Shown piece after piece: positions 23,802 to 33,300 of a DNA stretch of 64,000 nucleotides (positions within the stretch are counted from its first letter, which is position 1; each line of letters starts with the position of its first letter). The notes under the pieces are model-generated. The model ran no database searches, was not told the origin of the DNA, and saw nothing but the letters and a program-made list of their open reading frames with translations. The stretch is from the NCBI GenBank assembly GCA_030765065.1, contig CM060984.1, forward strand, positions 105,629,488 to 105,693,487. The letters are read 5' to 3'. The DNA is from Deroplatys truncata. Its lineage: Eukaryota; Arthropoda; Insecta; Mantodea; Mantidae. The translations under genes and the position numbers were made by a program.

Positions 23802-24617
23802 ATCTGATGTGTTACACTCACATGACTTTCTCTACCCCTGTACAAACTTTTTTACAAATACTTATTCTCCATATGCTTCATGTTAATCGAGATGTTAATC
23901 TTATTGCTAATTTTCTTGTAGGTACACGGGGAATATGGTAGTATTTAAGCGATAATCAAATCTTTTAAGAGCTGGTTGCTATGTGCGCATTCCATTATCT
24001 TTGTATGTCCAGAACATAAAAAATGAATAAAGAACCCTATCTGAGAAAAAGTATTGGAAAATTTAAGGGAATAACAAGCAATATCTCGAAAATGGTTCAC
24101 TCAACAAAAAAATGTATATGACATAAATTGTGCATTTTAACGCGATCTAAATTTTTGGTGTAGTAAAATTTTGTCTATCTCTTATGGTTTACCAGTTCTG
24201 CAAAAGTGGTTCACAATGAAGAAGAATACTTTTGGAGACATTCCCAGAAAATTCGAGATATACATTTCATTTGCCATGAAAATATCTTAAACATATGATA
24301 TTTTAGTCAAAATCGTAGGAAATTAAAATTTTTGAAAAATGTTCCATGTAAATGGTAATCTGTGGTGAGGGAATTTTCTTGTAAACCTTCTTGTCGCATC
24401 TCTGGAAGATACTGAACCTAAATACCAAGTTTGAAGTTTATTCCACTGTTCGTTTCTGAGTTATGTTGTTCACAGACACACACATGGACATGTTTCCAAA
24501 AATGCTCTTTTTGGATTCAGGGGGTCTCAAAAACATATATTTCCGGTGAAATCTGGGTATATAATTTTTGGGTGGAATACAATACTTCCCCTACATACTA
24601 TACGTAGTAGAGAAAGT
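23802..24617 (-). mobile_element. Family A element, copy 6, with 14-bp target-site duplication
   Basis: It begins TCTGATGTGTTACACTCAC and ends CTACGTAGTAGAGAAAGT. The 14-mer AATAGAATAAAAAA occurs directly before it (23788-23801) and directly after it (24618-24631), a perfect target-site duplication. The target is the A-rich tail of repeat D1. This fixes both termini of the family to the base or nearly so. Confidence 0.92.
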
Positions 24618-24631
24618 AATAGAATAAAAAA
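24618..24631. repeat. Target-site duplication, right copy
   Basis: AATAGAATAAAAAA, identical to 23788-23801. Confidence 0.9.
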
Positions 24632-25565
24632 GACTGTGTCTTCAGCATCGCTGTGGTAACAAACACTACAGAGATGTTATCGTATATATAGCCGGTATCA
24701 TACAACGTACCACTGTGTAAATGTTCAAATTATCGTATGCCCCTACAATTATGGTGCGAGTTGGCAACCCTGATTCTCAGAATGATGAGTTGCTTCCAGA
24801 GATTAACAATAACACTTGATAGAATTCTTTACCTTCACGTTGATGGACGACTTGATTCTGTAGTGAAAGAACGAATTCCCATTACTCACTGAAAAATCAG
24901 TATGTGGTGGGTATCTGTTTCTCTTCTGTAAGAGCAAAGAAAAGAAATCTATACATTTTTTCCGCTACCCGCTGATATATTTGCTAGCATTCTTTTGATG
25001 CGTCTTTTTTCTGTCTTCAAGTTCTTTTGTCTCTGGAATTCAATCTTCTTTTATAAATTTCGCTGCCGTTTTTTATGTCAACCAAGAGAGAAACGTGAGA
25101 TAAAGTTGGCCTTCTCTTTTCCTCTGCGATCGTTAGTTATTCTTCAGCGGGCTGCTTTTATCCCTCAGGTATTGCCAACATCTCCCCTGGTAATGTCATG
25201 GATAGTAATTATATTTTCCTTCAAAGTTTTGTCTCCTCGTTGACCTCCTTCTTTTATTATAATTATATCCTCTAGAGTGCTCAGTGTAATGGCACGTCTA
25301 CCATGTAACGGTAAAAAATGGGGAAGAGTTAATTGAATTTTTTGTGCAAGCAAAAACTGAAAGTATTTCAATTGCCTTACTGTATTTTAAACTTTATTTG
25401 AAAAACAGCCTTCCAGTGCACATTTTTCACTCTACTGGAAGAAAAGACAAAAATTAAGATATACCAAATGGCGATATGCATAAATAGCATCTACATTATA
25501 GGTACAATGGCTAAACAGGTGCTTTTATTCAGGAATTAGCAGAGCCTGCAGCTTTGCTCGCGTTA
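24632..25565. other. No gene recognised
   Basis: Overlapping open frames at 24995-25371 lie on both strands with no motif. I see no repeat boundary. Confidence 0.45.
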
Positions 25566-25790
25566 TTGCGTTAAAGAGTGTTCTTCGCTTTCCCCCGCTT
25601 TCTCACAGTTTCGCCCTGCTACTCTTCCTCCTCCCCCTACTCCACTCTTCTATCTCCACCTCTCTCCCTCTTTTTCTCCTTACTATCCCTTCTTTTTCTT
25701 GCTCTTTCGCTTTCCGCTTTTTCATAGTAAGCTCATTCATCACCCTCTCCCTTTCCTCTCTTTTCAATTTACTTAGTCGCCTTATCCTCC
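25566..25790. repeat. Polypyrimidine tract
   Basis: About 225 bases strongly enriched in C and T on the plus strand, with only scattered purines. It abuts the 3' end of SINE copy E1 and could be that element's expanded tail or an independent tract. Confidence 0.75.
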
Positions 25791-25794
25791 TTTT

Positions 25795-26135
25795 ATGGAA
25801 GGCTTACACCCCCTAGGTCTTACAAGCGTACCTAGAGTTAGAGGCCTGTCGAAGAGCAGACGAATATTGAATCAGAAAATAAAGAACCAGGAACGGGGGA
25901 TCAGCCCGTAACCAAATATGAGAGTAAAGAACAAAATGATATGAAATGAAGGTGAAATGGATGAAAGGAAAGATGATGTGGAACAATTAGTGGAATGATG
26001 GGAGGGGAAACCGGAGAAAGTCCGCTCAGACCACTTCGTCCAACACTAATCCAACACGTGTGTCCCTGGAATAAAACCTGGGTCGCTTCGGTGGGAGGCG
26101 AGGGGTTTAACCATTTGGCCACGGCCAACTTGCAT
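25795..26135 (-). mobile_element. SINE family E, copy 1
   Basis: The minus strand begins near 26135 with a tRNA-like head: GCCGTGGCCAAATGGTTAA (A-box area) and a B-box-like CAGGTTTTATTCC. The body ends with the antisense of 'cttacaccccctaggtcttacaagc'. The distal part matches 60605-60835. The 75-codon open frame at 25901-26128 lies within it. Confidence 0.7.
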
Positions 26136-26705
26136 GTTAAGTGATAATTTTTTTCTGGGCTTTGATAGAAATTAAAATATAACTTAAAGGTTTAACGGTA
26201 CACAAACTTGTGGTAATCGGTTGGAGTATACGAATGAAAGTAATGAAAAATTGTCATAAATTCTTGAATATTCATCCTATCGACACTGTATAAATAACAA
26301 AACTTGTTAGAAACATTATCTTCACGAGCTTTTTAATGTAGAGCTTTTCGAAAACTGGATAACTAGCAAGGTATTTCGATTTCTATTATTTTGCGCCAAT
26401 TAGAACCCTCCGCAAGTCAATTTGATAATTCTTGCGTGAAAGACTAAAAGAAAAATTAGCCTTAGGTTAACCATTGTATACGTTGATATGAATTATTCAC
26501 ACAAAATAAAAAATTAGTATAACATTTTGCTTATAGTTTTGTTATAGTATATGCAGTTGATTTGAAAATCTTAAAGATAACTTGGAGACGATGTTATTTT
26601 ATTTAAGGAAATATATACCACCCATAAGAACATAGTTTAAGATAAATGACGTTACATCACTTTCAAGAATAAAAATATAATTAAAATTAGACTAGTAGTT
26701 AAATC
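26136..26705. other. No gene recognised; AT-rich
   Basis: No motif seen. Confidence 0.5.
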
Positions 26706-26974
26706 TTTCATGTAATGAGTAGTTTGGGTTGGGGTTTTTTCTTGAAACTCTTCGTGTTGCATCTTCGGAATATATTGAACATAAATGCCAATTTGGTGTT
26801 TATCCTATTTTCATTCTTGAGCTATGGTGTTCACAGACACACACGCAGACATATTTCCAAAAAATGCTTTATTTGGATTCAGGGGTCTCAAAACACGTAT
26901 TTCCTTTGAAATCTCGTTATCGAATTTTTGGATGGAATGCAATACTTCACATGCTTACTCTACGTAGTAGAAAG
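26706..26974 (-). mobile_element. Family A element, copy 7 (truncated)
   Basis: Only the ACTTTCTC-proximal third is present, ending 'ctctacgtagtagaaagt'. The part nearest the ATCTGATGTG end is missing. Confidence 0.8.
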
Positions 26975-26984
26975 TAAAAATTGT

Positions 26985-27091
26985 TTTGGATTGAGGGGCC
27001 TCAAAACATGTATTTCCGTTGAAATCTAGATACTGTATTTTTTGGTGGAAATGTAATGCTCCTATACCTACTATATGTAATAGAGAAAGGA
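26985..27091 (-). mobile_element. Extra family A terminal segment
   Basis: Directly after copy 7, a second, diverged copy of the last 110 bp or so of the family: 'ctcaaaacatgtatttccg' to 'aatagagaaag'. A similar duplicated end is found at 31591-31704. Confidence 0.75.
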
Positions 27092-27582
27092 GACGAATGG
27101 GGGCGACAATGTGCCAGCCTTGATTACATATGAATAACACACAACATAATTTTATACAAATCCGAGGACTAGTTTCAAGTTCCATGCGATGGAATGGCCA
27201 ACCTAACAACACGTAAAAAAAGAAACGATGGAGGAATAATAAGCAAGCATGCGCAGGAAGTAACGGGCAAGGTTCGATTTCTGACTTCACATCGATTCCA
27301 AGTCCCTCCTCCTGCTTTCACCCTCCTACACTCATTCCGCATCCCCCACAATTACGCTATTATTGCCGAAGCGAACGAGATATTAAAAAAAATCCCAGTG
27401 GTCAGACAAAAAACAGCGACCAGTATATGGCAGAGTAATTGGATTCTTGGGACAGATTTCTCATGATTCAAACTTTATTTCTGGTTTTCATCTACTTTCG
27501 CAGATACAGATTGCCGGAGTATAGGAAATGCTTTTATTTCCTCTCCATGATTTAAAACTGTCAGGGACAATTTTTAAAAGGC
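27092..27582. other. No gene recognised
   Basis: An isolated GGTTCGATTTC near 27272 resembles a B-box but has no convincing A-box partner, so I do not call a SINE. Confidence 0.45.
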
Positions 27583-28100
27583 TCATGTGTTACATTCACA
27601 GGACACTCTCTACCTGCTGTCGTTTATTACCTTCTCTACCAGGTACATAGTAGGTAGAGAAGGTATTACGTTCCACCCAAAAATTCGATGCCGTGATTTG
27701 TAGAAAAAGGTTCGTGTGTGGCGTATATGTCTGAATGTGTATTGCATAACTCAAAAACTAAATGTCAGATAAATACCAAGCTTGTATTAAATACTGAACT
27801 GGTTTCAACACTTTACAAAGAGCCCTACCCTTTACATGAAACGTTTTTTGGAATGTTTTATTTTCTAAAAAAGGCTCTAACGATTTTGATTAAAATACCA
27901 TACACTAAAGGTATTCACAAGGCAACTAAAATATATATCTTGAATTTTCTTGGAATAATCTGTGAACCCCGCTTCATTCGTAAGGAATTTTGTATAATCT
28001 TGTATAACGGTCAAGGTTAACTGATAGACGAAGACGTATTATACAAAAAATGTAGATCTCTTTAAAACATACAATTTATTTCAAGTACGTTTTTGTGGCA
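27583..28100 (+). mobile_element. Family A element, copy 8 (partial), with short inverted stub
   Basis: 27583-27627 is a short minus-oriented start (TGTGTTACATTCACAGGAC). It is followed at 27628 by a plus-oriented copy beginning 'accttctctacc' and running to about 28100. The 3' third is missing. The layout suggests insertion of one copy into the start of another. Confidence 0.65.
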
Positions 28101-28142
28101 TCAGCCTTTTCACTTTATTCCAAGCCGAAGTACTTTCAATTT

Positions 28143-29165
28143 GAGGCAGTGTTTTTAACACTAAAATGATTTCAGTCAAATTATATAATATGTAAATTCA
28201 ATAACAGCCCGCCTTAAAGCAATATGTGTGTTTAATTCATTGTATATGCTTATATTATTGTAAACATGTTCAATAATGTTATGTGAATGCATTACGTAAT
28301 TTAATAATGTATGAGTTGTGAGAATAATAGGTTAAAAGTTGCTAACAATGAGGTAACCTTGAGGCAGTAATGAGTAACAATGTTTAATAATGCTACTAGT
28401 CATTATTGCAGCAACAATAATATAATTTTAGTCACAGTTTATAAAATAGCCAATGAACAACCTGCAAAGGCTTTAGTTAAATGAAGGTATTCTATTGGAG
28501 TAGGATTTGCCAATCAGAAACTGAAAAGGACAAAATTTTACAAATTTAGAGTTCAGTTGCCTGCAGACAGCGTTACTAACCAGACGCAAAAAGTGTTCTC
28601 TCAAGAAATATAATACGTATTCGTGTGAGACGAAAAGTAAGTTTACGTGTTAAATAGTGTAATTAATTAATAGAAAGAATCCCACAGCTCTCTATATCAG
28701 CAAAGTGTTATTTAAATGTGTCAAACATTAATAACAGGAGTGAAGTAAAATTATAATCTGTGTAAGCCTACATTCTTGTCGCATCACAACCCTGCTAAAA
28801 GAAACGTGACTCTAACAATAATACTGATGCAGCCGAGGAAAACATAAATATATAATACTTAAAGAAACAGTCAAATTACAAAGTTAGTATTTTTTTAAAC
28901 TTGGGCAATGACCACCTGAAAGTACATTTGGGGCAAAGGCTACCGGAAATTGTTTACTATACGTGCGGTTGCAACTACGTTAAGTTTGGTTCCCCAAGAG
29001 TTGAAATATAATACAACTTCTTCAATACAACAATACAAACTACTTCAAATTGACGCCCAAAGCGTGTTGCAAACAATTTAAAACAAAAACACGTTCTTCA
29101 AATAGGCTTCCATACGTGGGACAACAAGATACGTACTTCAAATTGAAACCTGTGTCAGAGAGAAT
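28143..29165 (+). mobile_element. Family B element, copy B3
   Basis: It starts GGCAGTGTTTTTAACACT, a perfect 6-bp-stem hairpin. It runs in the same order as B2 and includes 'cctacattcttgtcgcatcacaa' and 'tgacgcccaaagcg' segments. The end from about 29025 is a tandem minisatellite. Confidence 0.75.
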
Positions 29166-29217
29166 CTAAGAAGGGTCTACAAGGTGGCAACATTGGATTT
29201 TCTCTGATAGTTAGGCA

Positions 29218-29680
29218 GCGAAGTGTTATTTATATCTATCAAGTATTAATGAAAGGAGTGAAGTAAAATTATAATCTGTGTGGGCCTACATTCTTAGTCG
29301 CATCACGCCCTGCTAAGAGAAACGAGTCTCTAACAATAATACTGCGGAAACCGAGGCAAACATAAGTATTTAATACTTAAAGAAACAGTAAAATTACAAA
29401 GTTAATATTTTTAAAAAAAATTGGGGCAAAGGCTACCGGGTACCATACATGCGGTGACAACGAATTTAAAGTTCGGTTCCCCAATAGTTGAAATATAATA
29501 CAACTCCTTCAATACAACCTAATTCAAATTGACGCCCAAAGCGTGGTGCAAACAACGTAAAAGAAAACGTACTTAAAATTGACGCCCAAAGCGTGGTGCA
29601 AAATAACGTAACAAACCAACTTCTTCAAATTGGCGTCCGTACGTGTAGCTAACAATATACGTCTTCAAAAGCAATTGCAA
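29218..29680 (+). mobile_element. Family B element, copy B4 (5'-truncated)
   Basis: It starts inside the family at 'aagtgttatttatatctatc' and follows the second half of B3, ending in the same minisatellite. With B3 it forms a direct, partial tandem duplication. Confidence 0.75.
29520..29680. repeat. Family B terminal minisatellite (about 50-bp units)
   Basis: Units centred on 'ttcaaattgacgcccaaag' recur about three times here with 45-55-base spacing. They also occur at 29045-29165 and, in single inverted form, at 3548-3581 and 5395-5430. Confidence 0.75.
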
Positions 29681-29689
29681 GCTATCAGA

Positions 29690-30220
29690 TAATCTCTGGC
29701 TTGCTCTGGAACTGCCTAATAAGCCTTCTACAACTACAAAACACAAGGTTACTCTTGGGTGGGTACCCGGACACGAGAATTTTAGGTAATGAAAAAGCAG
29801 ATGCCTTGGCAAGGAAAGGCTCTGTACAATTATTCACTGACCCTGAACCAGCTTTTGGCATCCCTATAAATTCTGTTCGAAAAATCATTGATGAGAGGAT
29901 TAAATATTACTACCTACAAAAATGGGTGCAAACAGAAGGATGCAAGCACAGTAAGAGAATGAAGAGAATGACCAGTATAACACCTTTTTTATTAACTGAA
30001 GACGTACCTAAACTCAACAGATCCCAAGCGATATTGACGGGTAATTGTAGATTAAGGAAACATCTACATACAATGGAAATATTAAACAAGAACCAGTATG
30101 CAGGTTGTGCAATGAAGAGAAAGAAACAGCTTCTCATATAATCTTCAAATGTGAAGCTCTGGTTAGGAAAAAATATAAACTACTGGGCTTAATAAACCCA
30201 AAATATTATCTTCTTAAAGA
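29690..30220 (+). pseudogene. Non-LTR retrotransposon RNase H and C-terminal fragment
   Basis: The frame gives VTLGWVPGH, then LGNEKADALARKGS, the end of an RNase H domain with its conserved GNEKAD. After PAFGIPINSVRKII come a W-x-x-x and KLNRSQAILTGNCRLRKHL with HTMEILN. After a frameshift near 30100 follows a zinc knuckle, CRLCNEEKETASHIIFKCEAL. The 146-codon open frame at 29701-30141 is the longest readable LINE remnant here. It is 5'-truncated at the B4 minisatellite. Confidence 0.9.
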
Positions 30221-30364
30221 AAATTAGTTAATAGCGTACCGTCTCTCTTAGAGATACAGGATATTTAACTAAAACCATAAAGAAAGAAGATAATACAATA
30301 AACCTATAGGTTCCAGTGTTAAGGGTAAATAACCCAGCTCCTCCCTCATGAAACGTCAAGTCAA

Positions 30365-30665
30365 GCCATTCCCGAGATATCCGTTATTAATGGTTCGAAT
30401 TGGTCAATGCTTAGGCATTCTTTTCAAAGCTCCGTCGATTTCTAGTTGTTTCTCCGATTTCTAGTTGTATGGAAGATTAAGGCCAGCGTATAGCGTCCAA
30501 TGCTTAAACATTTGACTATCGCTGTTTCTTTACCCTAAAGAAATGTGTAATGTAACTGCTTCTGCAAAGGTTATCTCGATTAAAATGAATTAGATAGAAA
30601 AATAAATCTTCGCAGGAATGGTCATTAATAAGAAACAGAAGGCGAAGAAAATTATGTCTCTAATA
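30365..30665 (+). mobile_element. Family A fragment, distal part, diverged subfamily
   Basis: It matches 51400-51720 in order: 'gagatatc-g', 'tctagttgtttct'-like, 'agcgtatagcgtccaatgct', 'gactatcgc' and 'ctcgattaaaatgaa'. It belongs to a diverged subfamily also seen at 50878-51722. Confidence 0.65.
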
Positions 30666-30667
30666 GT

Positions 30668-31588
30668 ACATCAAATTCTTTTTATATAAGTTCCAAAACT
30701 ATTCTTATGAGAGTTTATTTTTCAACTACTTCATGTTATTTAGAAAAACTATTGCACAAATAGTTTCATTAAAATATTCGTAGTAGGTACAAGGGGAATG
30801 GAAGAAACAAAATATATCAGATATTTAAAAGTTAGTCGCTATTTGTTGGACTAGAAATTCCATGCTCATTCCATGACATATATAAAGCTAGACAAAATTG
30901 CTTCTGAATGAAGAGGACTTTTCAGGCTCTTCCAAGAACATTCAAGATACACTTTTTATTTGAAACAAAAATATCTCAAACATGTTATTAATTAATTGTT
31001 CTTTCGTACAAGGCCGTGTATAGGACAAGGGTTGAAAGGTAGAATCAGACTGAGAAATTCAATGCCTTAGCCGGGGTTTGAACCAAGGATCATCCTTGCG
31101 GTTGCTCTAACCACTGAGATATTATGGCAACATACCGGTAGGCCATTAAATGCGGGCAGTTGGGGGATTTAGTGGCCTGCCGTCATGTTGCCATGATAAC
31201 TCAGTGGTTAGTGCAACCGCACGGAAAGCGGAAGATCCGTAATTCAAATCCCGGCTATAGGATTGAATTTCTCAGTCTGATTCTGCCATATGGGTATTTT
31301 AATCAAAATGTTAGAGCCGTTTTGAGAAAATCGAAAATTTCTAAATATCTTCCATAAAAAGAATAGTTTGGTGTGGGGGGTAGGAAGACGTTGAATTTAT
31401 ATACCAAGTTTGGCATGTACCCAACTGTTTGTGTTTTAATTATGGTGTTCAAACACTAACACCCAGCTTTTTCTAGAAATGGATTCAGGCAACCTCAAAA
31501 CGTGTATTTATAGAAAAATCTCAGTATTTAATTTTTGGGTGGAATGCAATACTTCCTCTACTTGCTATATATAAGAAGTAGAGAAAGT
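30668..31588 (-). mobile_element. Family A element, copy 9, interrupted by fold-back element F
   Basis: Diverged copy ending 'tatataagaagtagagaaagt'. Between 'atatctcaaacatg' (about 30983) and 'ggtattttaatcaaaatg' (about 31291), sequences contiguous in other copies, lies the tRNA-like palindrome at 31037-31312. Confidence 0.7.
31037..31312. mobile_element. Fold-back tRNA-like element F
   Basis: Two arms of about 120 bp are inverted around a short centre (about 31151-31168). Each arm reads outward as a tRNA-like head: right arm ATAACTCAGTGGTTAGTGC (A-box) and AATTCAAATCCCGG (B-box); left arm, on minus, ATATCTCAGTGGTTAGAGC and GGTTCAAACCCCGG. Both end with 'gaatttctcagtctgattct'. The arms look roughly 80% alike and could form a long hairpin. 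It may be two head-to-head SINEs or a single palindromic element. Confidence 0.8.
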
Positions 31589-31590
31589 AA

Positions 31591-31704
31591 AAATGTCTTT
31601 CTGGGTTTAGGTCGCTTCAAAACATGTATTTCTGGTGAAATCTTGACAGAAAAATTTTATATGGAATAAGTACTTGCTCTACGTACTGCAAGTACATAGT
31701 AGAG
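31591..31704 (-). mobile_element. Extra family A terminal segment
   Basis: A second, diverged copy of the last 110 bp or so of family A directly after copy 9: 'cttcaaaacatgtatttctgg' variant to 'catagtagagaaagt'. Confidence 0.75.
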
Positions 31705-32191
31705 AAAGTAAAACGTTAAACTTAAACTGAAAAGGCGGTGTTAAACCAGCATTCTATGCAGTTTACACATAGGCCTATAGCTGGCTACACGGAGTCTTTT
31801 GCTCGAAGTAGACGGAAGCTTCAGCAAACCGTCTAAGCCGATTGTTCAAAGCGTTTTCACCTGAGCCACGCCACATTAAATCCATGCTCTGTTGAGAATA
31901 TACAGAACCGCAAATTAAACGTTAAAATAAGCGGCATTAAGGAAGCAGATGGTTTCTGCAAATTAACGTCTAGCGAACAAAGGCTGAAGACTCAAAGGCG
32001 CAATGCTGCGCTTTCAGTATGTAAAGCAGTTTTTATTTGGACATCATGTTTATATAAAACGTTGGTTCCATTGATAATACAGACCAGAAGATTTAAAACT
32101 GAAGAAAAGAGGGTGGTGGAATTTGAGCAACTATTCACTCTCGCCTGATCCTTCGACACTCAAAAGAGGAAAAGAAAAATTCGCGGTATTA
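31705..32191. other. No gene recognised
   Basis: No motif that I can name. Confidence 0.5.
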
Positions 32192-32849
32192 TACAGGATA
32201 GGCCATTTAAGTTGAGACTATACAGTGTCTTCAAAACGTCAGCGTTATAGAAACAAATGCCTTTAATGGAAGTTGCTTGGTGTTATGTGGGAGAAATTAA
32301 ATGACAATAATCGTGTTTTGTTTGGATGATGCTTTTGATGGTCATTTTAGAGTCAATTTAATTTTTTTAAGTGGGAATCTGCATTTTGTATGCTGTTTTG
32401 TGATTAGAACATGATTCATAAACAGCTGTTTATTTTGTGATGAGGAATAAGGAAACAAAATAAAAAATGTTGGTTCCCAATTACGAAACGTAACTTGACC
32501 CTCAAATGGTCATCCATTGTTGGTCCAACCATTCATTGCGCTCTTCATACACTGCCATTCGGAACTTTCGTTGTTATTTACGTTGGGTAAAAAGAATTGC
32601 AAAGTGCTTTATACAAATGTTGCTTAGTTTTTTATGAGGGGTGATAAAACAACATAAAAATGTAGGTTCCCATTTAAAAAAATTAAATTGATCCTAAAGT
32701 GACTATCACAACGTCCTCCGAATAAAACGCAACTAATTGTATTTACTTTCTCCCATAATATCAAGCAACTTTTATTCAAGACATTTCTTTCTACAACACT
32801 TAGTATTGGAGATATTGTACTGTCTCAACTTAAATGGTCCACCCTGTAT
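32192..32849. mobile_element. Inverted-repeat element C, copy 1
   Basis: It begins TACAGGATAGGCCATTTAAG and ends with the inverse CTTAAATGGTCCACCCTGTA. The arms remain similar for about 200 bp (for example 'agaaa-aaatg-cttgaat', 'gttgcttg', 'gggaga-a--aaat'). TA is present at both outer ends. The centre repeats, as a direct copy, the segment around 'atgttggttcccaa' and 'atgtaggttccca'. Termini starting CAGGGTG with a TA target point to a non-autonomous Tc1/mariner-group element. No coding part is seen. Confidence 0.75.
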
Positions 32850-32857
32850 AATGCATT

Positions 32858-32945
32858 TGCCTATCAGCCAGGGAAAACCATAGAAAAACCCAGGTCATCG
32901 TGGACAGCCCAACGGGAAACGAACCCGGAACCTACCGAATGCGGA

Positions 32946-32946
<1 letters not shown>
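32858..32946 (-). mobile_element. SINE family G head fragment
   Basis: On minus: GCATTCGGTAGGTTCCGGGTTCG (tRNA-like, B-box), then 'gacctgggtttttctatgg' and 'ttttccctggctgatagg'. This follows the order of the G copies at 15570 and 46148. Its tRNA end directly abuts the ATT array. Confidence 0.65.

Positions 32947-33034
<88 letters not shown>
32947..33034. repeat. (ATT)n microsatellite, about 29 units
   Basis: Uninterrupted ATT run of about 88 bases, the longest perfect simple repeat in the window. Confidence 0.97.
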
Positions 33035-33035
<1 letters not shown>

Positions 33036-33036
<1 letters not shown>

Positions 33037-33300
33037 TGCTGAAACATTCTGGAATATCTATCTGTTTTAAATCTCGTATAGGTATGAATTATTTTCTCGG
33101 AAGAATTTTCTGATAATTGAGATCCCCGTTATAACTGCTACAACAATATAGGCAATCTTGTAACCAAAGCCTGGCTGTCCCAAGCGCTCACGGAAGTACC
33201 CGATTTGAGCTGCGTCTCTAGATGCTGGTCAGGTTTATATTGACTGAGTGTACGTCCCATTTTGTTTACTTCGACTAACACAAGAGAATGATCCACTTTT
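33036..33300 (+). repeat. Dispersed segment K, copy 1
   Basis: Matches 47945-48160 in inverted orientation. Shared blocks are 'tgaaac-tt', 'aatctcgtata', 'atgaattattt', 'cccgttataactgctacaac' (with changes), 'caatcttgt' and 'agcgctcac-gaagtac'. It is not open in any frame throughout. It could be an old transposon or a duplicated host segment. Confidence 0.65.

Noticed and set aside
31178-31255. Possible tRNA gene on the right arm of the palindrome
   Set aside because: It is part of a fold-back repeat with an imperfect acceptor stem and a mirror copy that has diverged. SINE origin explains it better.
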